Positions 35,560 to 43,124 of a stretch of DNA of 64,000 nucleotides are shown piece by piece. The notes below the pieces were generated by a model. It saw only the letters and a program-made list of their open reading frames with translations. It did not search any database and was not told the DNA's origin. Position numbers and translations under genes: made by a program. The stretch covers positions 186,001-250,000 of the forward strand of contig PBAY01000039.1 in the NCBI GenBank assembly GCA_002717655.1, written 5' to 3'. How positions within the stretch are numbered: the stretch's first letter is position 1; every line of letters starts with the position of its first letter. Source of the stretch: Phycisphaerae bacterium (GTDB lineage Bacteria > Planctomycetota > Phycisphaerae > Phycisphaerales > SM1A02).

Positions 35560-36951
35560 GTGAGACACTGGTTATTGATCATGAGCATCATGTCTGGGCT
35601 GGTTGTCGGCTGTGGGACACCATTGGAGCCACCTCGGCCGAACGATGATTCTGGTGAACCAGGGGTCAAAGAACTGTTTGAGGAACAATTGACCATTCTC
35701 GAAGCCGATCGAGGAAATCCAGAACATTGGCACAAGCTGGCCATGGCCTATCACGCCAACCAGCAGATTCCACTGGCGATCATTTGTTATCAACAGGCGA
35801 TTGAAGCTGGACTGGATACCTCGCAGGTTCATCTGATGCTGGGATTGGCCAATGCCGAACTTGCACAGGATGAAGCAGCGTTAGCTGCATTCAGGAAAGC
35901 CGTCGAGGTTGATCCCTCCGATGCTGAAGCGAAATGGCGGCTGGCGTTGGCCTTACTTGAACTTGGGCAGGCCGAGCAGGCTCTCCAGCGCTTGAGCAGT
36001 GGAACGCATGATGCAGGCGTTGTTGCCGTCCAGCATATCCGTGCTCAGATTCTGATTCAATTGAAACGCGAATCCGAAGCAATCAATGGATTACGTGCAT
36101 GGTTGACCAGGAAGCCAGGGGATCTTCATGCGCACTATCTGCTCGGAGTTGCATTGCGCAATCAGGGCAAATCTGAAACCGCCACACCTCATCTGAAAGC
36201 GGGTGTGGGTACGAGTCCGGATCGATCAGGTGTCCAAGTCGTCATTCAGGAATGGGCTCGTGATACTCAGTCACTCCGAACCAAGGCGTTGCGTGATCTG
36301 GACAATGGTTCCGTAGACCGGGCGATTAGTCAGTTGAAGCAATTGGCTGATGATCATCCGGAGGATGCCACGCTCGTACTCAATCTTGGAATGGCTACGG
36401 TCGCGTCGGGAGACATGGATTCAGGCAAGCGTTATCTGGAACAATCACTGGATATGAATCCGGAACTGGAGCTGGCCCATCGACAACTGGCCGGGATCGA
36501 GCTTCGAGGGAAGAATGCCGATGCGGCACGAAAGAACCCACAGGCCATCGAAGCAGGTATTCAGCATCTGCGCAAGGCGATCGCCATCTCGCCAGAGAAC
36601 TCTTCCACACAGTCCTTGCTGGGCAAGGCCCTTGTCCTTCAGGGCAAGAATTCGGAGGCCATCGAGTTCCTGCTGCCTTCTGCTCAGGCAAGACCTGGCG
36701 ACACTCAATTGACGGTGAATACGATCTCATTGCTGTTGGATCTTGAACGGTATCAGGAAGCACTGGATCTGATCGAAGTACTGCGTGTCATCCGACCTGA
36801 TGATCCGAATCCCGTCATTTCTGCGGCAACTGCGTATGCCGGACTTGGTGACATGGATCTCGCTCGATCACTTCTGCAGATGGCCGGCAACCGGTGGCCT
36901 CGTCATCAGGGCATCAAACGTGCCATGAGGACACTGGAGGACACCAGATGA
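35560..36951 (+). CDS. TPR-repeat lipoprotein
   Basis: A 463-residue protein from GTG 35560, which has AGGAG 7 nt upstream. The lipobox SGLVVGC near residue 17 marks it as lipid-anchored. The rest is at least nine tetratricopeptide repeats, for example NPEHWHKLAMAYHANQQIPL, LGLANAELAQDEAALAAFRK and LGKALVLQGKNSEAIEFLLP. TPR proteins are scaffolds. The next gene overlaps by 4 bp (ATGA) and encodes an FG-GAP/ASPIC lipoprotein, so the two products are probably made together and may bind each other in the periplasm. Longer in-frame codons upstream lack a ribosome site. Confidence 0.88.
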   Translation: MRHWLLIMSIMSGLVVGCGTPLEPPRPNDDSGEPGVKELFEEQLTILEADRGNPEHWHKLAMAYHANQQIPLAIICYQQAIEAGLDTSQVHLMLGLANAELAQDEAALAAFRKAVEVDPSDAEAKWRLALALLELGQAEQALQRLSSGTHDAGVVAVQHIRAQILIQLKRESEAINGLRAWLTRKPGDLHAHYLLGVALRNQGKSETATPHLKAGVGTSPDRSGVQVVIQEWARDTQSLRTKALRDLDNGSVDRAISQLKQLADDHPEDATLVLNLGMATVASGDMDSGKRYLEQSLDMNPELELAHRQLAGIELRGKNADAARKNPQAIEAGIQHLRKAIAISPENSSTQSLLGKALVLQGKNSEAIEFLLPSAQARPGDTQLTVNTISLLLDLERYQEALDLIEVLRVIRPDDPNPVISAATAYAGLGDMDLARSLLQMAGNRWPRHQGIKRAMRTLEDTR

Positions 36952-38588
36952 CCAGACTGCGAACAGTCCTGTTGTCTGCTTCACCTTTGCTTCTGGCTTC
37001 AGGGTGCGACAACTCCTCTGAGCAATCAGTTGATGAGACAACCACTGCAACGGTCTGGCTGGCGGATCAGCAACGAGAGAGCGGGCTCGTATTCGAGCAT
37101 CAATTGCTTGACGCAGATGGCCACCAACTTCCAGATGCAGTGGGTAGTGGTGTCGGAGTCCTTGATCTGGATGGCGATGGGTTGCTTGACATCGTCCTCA
37201 TTCAGGGACATCCGGGTCAGGTGGCGATTTTTCACAATCTCGGCGATGGCCAGTTCAAGGCAGGTGAGGTTCTGCCGTTGGGCGATGCATTCGGGATGGG
37301 TGTTGCAACGGGAGACTATGACCAGGATGGAGATCTTGATGTCTATGTGACGGCGTTGGGCCGCAATGCACTGTTTCGGAATGAAGGTGACGGCCGTTTG
37401 ACCGATGTGACGGACGAAACCGGTGTCGGCCATGCAGGCTTTGGTGCAGGCGCCAGTTTTCTGGATGCTGATGGCGATCGGGATTTCGACCTGATGGTCG
37501 TGAACTATGTCGATTGGACTCCCGAGGTGGAACGACAGTGTCGCAATGCACGAGGCGAACTGGATTACTGTGCACCAGCTGACTATGGCCGCCCTACTTC
37601 GGATGTGCTCTATCGCAACGATGGCAACGGTAGATTCGTTGATTGGTCAATGGAATCCGGAATCGGTCAGGTGCAGGGGACCGGGCTGGGTGTACTGACG
37701 GGAGATTTCGATGGAGATGGACTTGAAGACATCTTCGTAGCCAATGATGGGATGCCGGATCGTCTCTGGCGCAACCGCGGAGATCTCTCCTTTGAGGAGG
37801 TGGGCCTGCTTCAGGGTTGTGCGGTGGACAATACCGGCAAGGCCAAGGCGGGCATGGGAGTCACGGCGGCTGACATCGACTTCGATGGTGATCTCGATCT
37901 CATGGTGTGCAATCTTCAGGGCGAAACCGATTCGGTGTTCAGAAATGATGGTGATCATTTCCGTGATATCACCTCGACATCCAATCTGGCTCAGTTGCCA
38001 CGTCGCTTCACTCGATTCGGACTCGGATGGGTAGATCTGGACAATGATGGTCTGCTTGATCTGTTCCAGGCGAATGGGCGTGTCGCAAGATACGGCGAAC
38101 TTTATTCGGAAGATCCCTATGCCGAACCGGATCTTCTTCTTCGAGGAACCGAGTCCGGCCGATTTCAGGCCATGCAGGTTGATTCACCCGCTGCCTCGGG
38201 CCGTGGTACCGCCTTTGCGGATCTCGACAACGACGGGGGGATGGATGTAGTCATCAACAATCGTGCAGGCGTACCACAGTTGCTGATGAATCAGCATCCG
38301 GATCGAGGTGAGTGGCTCATCCTTGATGTCAGGAACAATGCCGGGGCGCCTGCGATCGGAGCAACCGTCATGGTCACGCTTGGCGATCGAACCATTCGCC
38401 GCGATGTCCGGACGGGGTGGAGCTACCTTGCTGCGAATGATCCACGAATCCATGTTGGCCTTGACAAGGCTGAGGTGGTTGAAGATGTATCCGTCATCTG
38501 GGCGGATGGCGAGATCACTTCATTTGGTTCGATGAAGAGTGGAACGATGCATCTGCTTGAGCGGAATGCAGCCGAGGCCAGTCGTTAA
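36948..38588 (+). CDS. FG-GAP/ASPIC-UnbV repeat lipoprotein
   Basis: A 546-residue lipoprotein (lipobox LLLASGC) made of FG-GAP/VCBS-type repeats with calcium-binding DxDxDG loops: DLDGDGLLDIV, DYDQDGDLDVY, DADGDRDFDLM, DFDGDGLEDIF, DIDFDGDLDLM and DLDNDGLLDLF, as in integrin-like beta-propellers. The last 100 residues form an ASPIC/UnbV domain (GAPAIGATVMVTLGDRTIRR, ending in SVIWADGEITSF). CRTAC1-like proteins of this build are abundant in planctomycetes; their role is poorly known. It is coupled to the preceding TPR gene and overlaps the convergent TPR gene by 4 bp. Confidence 0.92.
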   Translation: MTRLRTVLLSASPLLLASGCDNSSEQSVDETTTATVWLADQQRESGLVFEHQLLDADGHQLPDAVGSGVGVLDLDGDGLLDIVLIQGHPGQVAIFHNLGDGQFKAGEVLPLGDAFGMGVATGDYDQDGDLDVYVTALGRNALFRNEGDGRLTDVTDETGVGHAGFGAGASFLDADGDRDFDLMVVNYVDWTPEVERQCRNARGELDYCAPADYGRPTSDVLYRNDGNGRFVDWSMESGIGQVQGTGLGVLTGDFDGDGLEDIFVANDGMPDRLWRNRGDLSFEEVGLLQGCAVDNTGKAKAGMGVTAADIDFDGDLDLMVCNLQGETDSVFRNDGDHFRDITSTSNLAQLPRRFTRFGLGWVDLDNDGLLDLFQANGRVARYGELYSEDPYAEPDLLLRGTESGRFQAMQVDSPAASGRGTAFADLDNDGGMDVVINNRAGVPQLLMNQHPDRGEWLILDVRNNAGAPAIGATVMVTLGDRTIRRDVRTGWSYLAANDPRIHVGLDKAEVVEDVSVIWADGEITSFGSMKSGTMHLLERNAAEASR

Positions 38589-40009
38589 TCAGCAGATTCA
38601 ACTGCGATTCTGGCTTTGCCGAGGAATTCACCATTGAGTGAAGCGCTGGTCAAGCCGGCAAGAATCTGACGTGCCTCATCCGTTCGACCCTGTTCAGCCA
38701 GCGAGAGCACCAGCAGCGAACCTGCTGCTGGATGATTCGGAACATTCATCCACAGCGCTCGAAGGAGATCTTCATTGTCTTTCCAGAGTTCATGACGAGC
38801 AATCAGCATGGAAGCAAGATGCAGAGGCTCGATGGCCCCTGATGATGTCTTCCAGTGAGCACGACATGCGCCGATCGCTTCCTCTGGACGACCAAGTGTC
38901 TCCAGTGCTCGCATGCAGATCGAATGAGCGGCTGAATCAGCGGGATTCAATTCAAGCAGTCTTTCTGCAGCAGCCAGCGCAGCCTCTGCTTGAGCAGGCT
39001 CGTTTCTGGCTGATGCAAGATCAAGCTGGACGTTAGATCTTGCCACGATGATTGGACGATCATCTGGTTCGGCTTCAAGCATTCGATCCAGTTGGTTCAA
39101 CGCTTCTTCGGGTGATCCGGTTCTTGCAAGACAAGTTGCCTCGAGCAGGAGAACTTCCTTGGTCGGTTCTTCATACTGCCGCAGATTGTCCAGCATCGCC
39201 ATGGCCTGTTCCCACTTCTGAGCGCGAACGGCGTTCGAGATCTGTATCTTCAGTACTGGGATTCCCATGCGCATTCTGGAAACTTCCAGTTCCCAGGAAT
39301 TACCCATCGGAGGCAATCCAGTACTGGCCAGCACACGTGATTTTTCGGCTTCCTCCGAGTTGCCGAGCATGTCATGAGCTCGTTCGAGAAGCTGATGGAT
39401 ATACGGTGCAATGGGTGTATCGGTCAGTCGATGGGTTGCTTCCACTTCGAGCGCAGCCTCTGCATTCCCGGCATCTACTTGTGCTCGCATCACCATGGCC
39501 ATCAGGGTTGGATCATCACCGAGTTCGTTGCGAGCTGCTTCCAGTGCGGGTAGTGCCTCTTCAGGCCGCTCTGCTGCGAGTAGCATCAATCCAAGGCGCC
39601 AGCTGGGAAACGGTATCTTGCCGGCATGACGCACACTTTCTCGCATGGCCGCCATGGCTTCGGTTGACTGACCTCGTTTGTCGAGGATCAGGCCAGTCTG
39701 ATACCAGGCTCTGGGGTGTTCCGGAACTACATCAGTCAGCTGTTGATAGGAGGCCAACGCAAGATCATCGAGTTCATTCGCCTCGTAGATCATGCCTAGT
39801 TTGAGCCGTTCATCCAAAGAACTCGGGTTCTGCTCGATGTTGTTCAGCTGCAACTGAATGGTTCGCTTGAGAATTGGATCCAGAGCCTGCTCCGGAGAGG
39901 GGCTTGGTGCCGGAGCCAATCCACGAGCTGTGAACAGGAAGAAATAGACAGCCACGCCCGCAAGCACGGCCATGAGTATCCATCTAATCCAGTCGGTTCC
40001 TCGATTCAT
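38585..40009 (-). CDS. Membrane-anchored TPR protein
   Basis: A 474-residue protein with one N-terminal transmembrane segment (about residues 9-27, WILMAVLAGVAVYFFLF), then a Pro/Ser-rich linker and TPR-like repeats to the end (LGMIYEANELDDLALASYQQ, LGLMLLAAERPEEALPALEA, AEAALAAAERLLELNPADSA). It resembles the TPR part of cytochrome c biogenesis (CcmH/CycH-like) or outer-membrane assembly scaffolds but has no diagnostic motif. It faces the FG-GAP/TPR pair and may act with it. A TATGAT box lies 11 nt upstream of the ATG. Confidence 0.85.
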   Translation of the reverse strand: MNRGTDWIRWILMAVLAGVAVYFFLFTARGLAPAPSPSPEQALDPILKRTIQLQLNNIEQNPSSLDERLKLGMIYEANELDDLALASYQQLTDVVPEHPRAWYQTGLILDKRGQSTEAMAAMRESVRHAGKIPFPSWRLGLMLLAAERPEEALPALEAARNELGDDPTLMAMVMRAQVDAGNAEAALEVEATHRLTDTPIAPYIHQLLERAHDMLGNSEEAEKSRVLASTGLPPMGNSWELEVSRMRMGIPVLKIQISNAVRAQKWEQAMAMLDNLRQYEEPTKEVLLLEATCLARTGSPEEALNQLDRMLEAEPDDRPIIVARSNVQLDLASARNEPAQAEAALAAAERLLELNPADSAAHSICMRALETLGRPEEAIGACRAHWKTSSGAIEPLHLASMLIARHELWKDNEDLLRALWMNVPNHPAAGSLLVLSLAEQGRTDEARQILAGLTSASLNGEFLGKARIAVESAD

Positions 40010-40159
40010 GATGCAACTTGATCATACACCGCCAGAGCAAATTCAGGCCTGTTGAAGTTGCTTTCATCTTCTGGTGCCGGCACCTTCAGCTTGAGGTTGG
40101 TTGGCTGATTTCAGGCGTCTAAGAGCTTCATTGAAGGTTCTTCAGCAGTTTTTCAGTGG

Positions 40160-40165
40160 TATCAT
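40160..40165 (+). promoter_or_regulatory. Start-proximal -10 box of TPR-sulfotransferase gene
   Basis: TATCAT ends 8 nt before the ATG at 40174; TTCTTC (40138-40143) lies 16 bp upstream as a weak -35. Confidence 0.45.
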
Positions 40166-40173
40166 GTTGGGAT

Positions 40174-41697
40174 ATGGCCAAGCCAGCAAATGAAACATCG
40201 GATCTGAAAGCCGCAATCAAGGCCGTGCGGTCATTGGTTAAAATCGGTGGGCTGGAACATGCCCGTACACAGGCAGCTGAGCTGGCTTCCAAACATCCCG
40301 ATAGCGTTGAACCATTGGTCGCGTTGTCAAAGGTCGCTGAACTCCAGTGCGACTTCATCCAGGCAGCTGAAATTGCCGAGAAGGCGTTCAAGCTCGAGCC
40401 TACTGAGCCCACACATCTGATTCAGGCGTCACATGCACAGATGCGAGCAGGCTACCCGGAGGAGGGTCTCAGGATCCTGGATCGCGGCATGGCGAAGTTC
40501 AAGGATTTCGTGCCATTCCATATCAATTATGCGAATTCTCAGGAGCGACAGAACAACAACGACGAGGCCATGAAATGGGTCGAGTCATGTCGCAAGCGGG
40601 GAGTCGATGCACTTGCGTTGCATATGGTCGAAGGCAAGGTCCTGCTCAAGCGAAAGCAGTGGGATGAGGCGGAAAAGATCTTCAAGAACATCCTGACCAT
40701 GACCAATGAGCCGGATGAGAGCCTTGCGGCCGCGAGATTCCAACTGGTCAAGTTGTATGACAAGACTGAACGGTATGACGATGCATTCGCGATGGCGACC
40801 GAGGCCTACAGGGAGCTGAATTGGACAGCTCCAATAACTGCATTTACTGACCGGCTCGAAGAGGCGGCCAAAGTCTTCAATGAGCGTAATCTCAGGATGT
40901 GGAGGCGACCGAACAAATCGAGCAAACTGCCAATCTGCATCATCGGCATGCCGCGAAGTGGGACGAGTCTGGTTGAGCAGATTCTCGGGATGCATTCCCA
41001 GATTTCCCAGGCCGGTGAGATTGCAGCCACAAGCATTCTTTCCATTCGCGCCGCCCACATGTGTGATTCCTACCACAACTATCCTCAGTGCCTCATTGAC
41101 ATGCGGCCTGAGGATGCAGATGCGATGCAGGATTGGTTCGTGGAATATCTCGAGCCGTATCGCAATGGTGCGGCAAGAGTTTCAAACAAGAGCTTGATGA
41201 ACTATGAACACCTTGGACTGATGTCCGTCATCCTGCCAGATACTCAGGCGATCCATATCAAACGACATCCTCTGGACAACTGTCTCTCCTGTCATCTCAC
41301 GGAGATCATCGTCAATCACCATCGCTATGCGGCAAAGCTTGAGGATCTTGGAGCGATCTACAAGGCAAGACAGAAGCTGTGGCATCATTGGCAGGAAGTC
41401 CTCGATATCCCGATGCTTGAGGTCCCCTATGAATGCCTTACGGCTGACCAGGAAACCTGGACCCGGAGATTGATTGACCTGACCGGTCTGGAGTGGGAGG
41501 AAAACTGTCTTGAATTCCACAAGTCTTCCCGGTCAGCGATGACGATTTCCTACGATCAGGTCAATCAGAAGATGTATCGCTCATCAGTCGAGCGATGGCG
41601 TAATTATGAAAAGCATCTTGGCCCGTTGATCGATGCACTGGGTGATGAAATCGAAGCGCACGAATCACTGGTCAATGCCAACATGCCCTCCGAATAG
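40174..41697 (+). CDS. TPR domain-sulfotransferase fusion
   Basis: A 507-residue protein. The first 240 residues are TPR-like helices (AAEIAEKAFKLEPTEPTHLI, GKVLLKRKQWDEAEKIFKNI). The C-terminal half is a PAPS-dependent sulfotransferase, with the 5'-phosphosulfate loop IIGMPRSGTSLVEQILGMHS, a conserved HIKRHPLDNCLSC (3'-phosphate region) and VPYECLTADQETWTR. This layout resembles tyrosylprotein sulfotransferase-like bacterial proteins, whose acceptors may be proteins or glycans. ATG 40174 is chosen over the in-frame GTG at 40156, which lies upstream of the -10 box. The isoaspartyl peptidase gene follows after 16 bp. Confidence 0.92.
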   Translation: MAKPANETSDLKAAIKAVRSLVKIGGLEHARTQAAELASKHPDSVEPLVALSKVAELQCDFIQAAEIAEKAFKLEPTEPTHLIQASHAQMRAGYPEEGLRILDRGMAKFKDFVPFHINYANSQERQNNNDEAMKWVESCRKRGVDALALHMVEGKVLLKRKQWDEAEKIFKNILTMTNEPDESLAAARFQLVKLYDKTERYDDAFAMATEAYRELNWTAPITAFTDRLEEAAKVFNERNLRMWRRPNKSSKLPICIIGMPRSGTSLVEQILGMHSQISQAGEIAATSILSIRAAHMCDSYHNYPQCLIDMRPEDADAMQDWFVEYLEPYRNGAARVSNKSLMNYEHLGLMSVILPDTQAIHIKRHPLDNCLSCHLTEIIVNHHRYAAKLEDLGAIYKARQKLWHHWQEVLDIPMLEVPYECLTADQETWTRRLIDLTGLEWEENCLEFHKSSRSAMTISYDQVNQKMYRSSVERWRNYEKHLGPLIDALGDEIEAHESLVNANMPSE

Positions 41698-41713
41698 GCA
41701 GGAGCAGGCGGTC

Positions 41714-42607
41714 ATGCGGAACTGGGCGGTAGCGATTCATGGTGGAGCAGGTGTAATCGGCCGCTCCATGGATCCCTCGATGGCTTCGGTCCGAATGAAT
41801 CATCTTGAGATGGTCATCCGTCATGCCAGCGAGCGAGCCGAGCAAGGCCAATCTGCAGTTGATCTGGTGGAGCAGGCTGTCATTGAACTGGAGGAGATTC
41901 CGGAATTCAATGCCGGTCGAGGTGCGGTCCTGACTGCCGACGGCAAGCATGAACTTGAAGCAGCCATCATGGATGGTTCACGTGCAGCATGTGGCGGTGC
42001 TTGCCTTCTGCGCAACATTCGCAACCCGATCCGATTGGCCAGACGTGTGATGGAACAGTCACCACATGTCCTCTTGGCTGGAGAGGCGGCTGAATCCATG
42101 GGAATGGATCTGGATCGGGTAGAGAACGACTGGTTTACGACTTCCCTGCGAAAAGAACAATGGGAATCATGGGCTGCAACAAAGCGGGAAGCGGATGCCA
42201 GAGGCCCTGCAACAGTGGGGGCGGTCGCAAGAGATCAAGCCGGAAATCTTGCAGCTGCTACGTCAACTGGTGGTCGCACGGGCAAGCCGCCTGGTCGAAT
42301 CGGTGATACGCCTACGATCGGTGCAGGTACATGGGCTGATCAGACCTGTGCCATTTCAGGTACAGGGCATGGTGAAGCGTTCATGGCTGCCGTCACAGGG
42401 CATGCGGTATCTGCTCGGATGCGTCATCTCAACGAGCCACTCGCTGAAGCAGCCAGCGTGATCATCCATCAGGAGATGCCTGCTGGCAGTGGCGGATTGA
42501 TTGCCGTCGATGGTTCAGGCCGTCTTGCGATGCCCTACAACTGTGAAGGAATGTACCGGGCGGCAGCTGATTCCAGCGGACATCTGGAGATCGCGATCTG
42601 GGATTGA
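41714..42607 (+). CDS. Isoaspartyl peptidase/L-asparaginase (Ntn hydrolase)
   Basis: A 297-residue plant-type asparaginase that removes isoaspartyl residues from peptides and hydrolyses asparagine. It self-cleaves before Thr in ARGPATVGAVARD; this Thr becomes the N-terminal nucleophile. Other marks: AVAIHGGAGVI at the start, EFNAGRGAVLTADGKHELEA, the TSTGGRTGKPPGRIGDTPT substrate region and GTGHGEAFM. A GGAG-type ribosome site precedes the ATG at 41714. No signal peptide, so cytoplasmic. It may be co-transcribed with the sulfotransferase gene upstream. Confidence 0.95.
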   Translation: MRNWAVAIHGGAGVIGRSMDPSMASVRMNHLEMVIRHASERAEQGQSAVDLVEQAVIELEEIPEFNAGRGAVLTADGKHELEAAIMDGSRAACGGACLLRNIRNPIRLARRVMEQSPHVLLAGEAAESMGMDLDRVENDWFTTSLRKEQWESWAATKREADARGPATVGAVARDQAGNLAAATSTGGRTGKPPGRIGDTPTIGAGTWADQTCAISGTGHGEAFMAAVTGHAVSARMRHLNEPLAEAASVIIHQEMPAGSGGLIAVDGSGRLAMPYNCEGMYRAAADSSGHLEIAIWD

Positions 42608-42718
42608 GCTGGCCAGCTTGCTCTTCCTTCCACAATTCCCAGAATGACCATTCGGCAGGCCTGACCAGACACCGAATTTCCGCTGTTTCTGAGACCGATA
42701 ACCTTCTTAGATGCATTA

Positions 42719-42732
42719 AAAACAGCTGTTTT
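42719..42732. repeat. 14-bp perfect palindrome
   Basis: AAAACAGCTGTTTT, perfect dyad symmetry, in an AT-rich patch about 45 bp upstream of the candidate RNA promoter. Possible operator. Confidence 0.4.
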
Positions 42733-42754
42733 CGAGTTCCGATAGTTTCAAAGC

Positions 42755-42782
42755 TAGACGTATCGCCAAGAGGCCTTACTAT
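42755..42782 (+). promoter_or_regulatory. Candidate promoter of the structured RNA
   Basis: TAGACG (42755-42760; four of six -35 positions), a 16-bp spacer and TACTAT (42777-42782). It predicts transcription start near 42790, just before the first hairpins. Moderate match only. Confidence 0.3.
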
Positions 42783-42867
42783 CGTTAAGGAATGGTGGTC
42801 CAGATCAAGGACTGGCATCGGAGTGGAGCGAGGGAACCAAATCCAGCATTCTGGAGGGGGGAACTTC

Positions 42868-42933
42868 GTGATCTGGCCCTCCACCAGATCTCGCCGAAGT
42901 CGACGATCCTGGATCAGCCCCATACGGGTATAG
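42868..42933 (+). CDS. Possible 21-residue leader peptide
   Basis: GTG at 42868 has a GGAGG-type site (42853-42861) about 6 nt upstream and reads 21 codons rich in Arg and Ser (VIWPSTRSRRSRR at the start) to a TAG inside the CATACGGGT arm region. If translated, ribosomes would open hairpin B and the pseudoknot. It may equally be chance within a structured RNA. Confidence 0.25.
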   Translation: MIWPSTRSRRSRRSWISPIRV

Positions 42934-43000
42934 GTGGATGGGCCGAAAGGCCCGTATTAAACCCGTATGCCATGCCGCTAGTCGGCATTACTTCCGAGCG

Positions 43001-43036
43001 TCGGTCGCGGCTTCAGGGCCGCGACCGAATTTTTTT
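43001..43036 (+). terminator. Strong Rho-independent terminator
   Basis: Perfect 11-bp stem TCGGTCGCGGC (43001-43011) with GCCGCGACCGA (43018-43028), loop TTCAGG, followed by A and seven T (43030-43036). The U-run follows only on the plus strand. It is 88 bp upstream of the nagB ATG and is the only clear intrinsic terminator found in the window. Confidence 0.9.
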
Positions 43037-43059
43037 GTCCACGGTCCTGGTTCCGAGGT

Positions 43060-43075
43060 TGATTCATGTGAATCA
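43060..43075. promoter_or_regulatory. 16-bp palindromic operator candidate upstream of nagB
   Basis: TGATTCATGTGAATCA: perfect 7-bp arms around TG, centred about 57 bp before the nagB ATG. The TT at 43059-43060 with GATT gives a -35-like TTGATT, so a bound protein could block the nagB promoter. Confidence 0.45.
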
Positions 43076-43124
43076 TCTCTGCGTTACCTTGGAAGTCATC
43101 AGGCGAAGGCAAAAGGTGAAATCG

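Larger units (their letters stand above)
42790..43036 (+). ncRNA. Candidate structured RNA ending in an intrinsic terminator
   Basis: About 247 nt with many complementary segments. Hairpin A: TCCAG (42842-42846) with CTGGA (42851-42855), tetraloop CATT. Hairpin B: ACTTCG (42863-42868) with CGAAGT (42895-42900), then GATCTGG (42870-42876) with CCAGATC (42884-42890), loop CCCTCCA. That loop is complementary to GGAGGG at 42853-42858, allowing a pseudoknot. Hairpin C: CATACGGGT (42921-42929) with ACCCGTATG (42961-42969), enclosing GGGCC-GAAA-GGCCC (42940-42953). Hairpin D: ATGCCG (42972-42977) with CGGCAT (42983-42988). The 3' end is a strong terminator. No known class (glmS ribozyme, 6S, SRP, RNase P, tmRNA) is recognisable. 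It may be a free small RNA or a leader of nagB. Confidence 0.5.
42608..43124 (+). other. 517-bp gene-free region with structured RNA and operators
   Basis: No convincing gene in either strand. It holds a 14-bp palindrome (42719-42732), a candidate promoter (42755-42782), a chain of hairpins and a possible leader peptide (42790-42990), a strong intrinsic terminator (43001-43036) and a 16-bp palindrome (43060-43075) just before nagB. A plus-strand frame in phase with nagB is open from ATG 42792, but it runs through the terminator. Confidence 0.6.

Noticed and set aside
42792-43124. A 111-codon in-frame N-terminal extension of the NagB fusion starting at ATG 42792 with AAGGA nearby
   Set aside because: It runs through a perfect terminator stem with a T-run and several hairpins, has no recognisable domain, and conserved NagB sequence begins only after 43125.
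42790-43124. glmS ribozyme or other known amino-sugar riboswitch before nagB
   Set aside because: I could not find the conserved glmS core, nor consensus pieces of the other riboswitch or housekeeping RNA classes I know.
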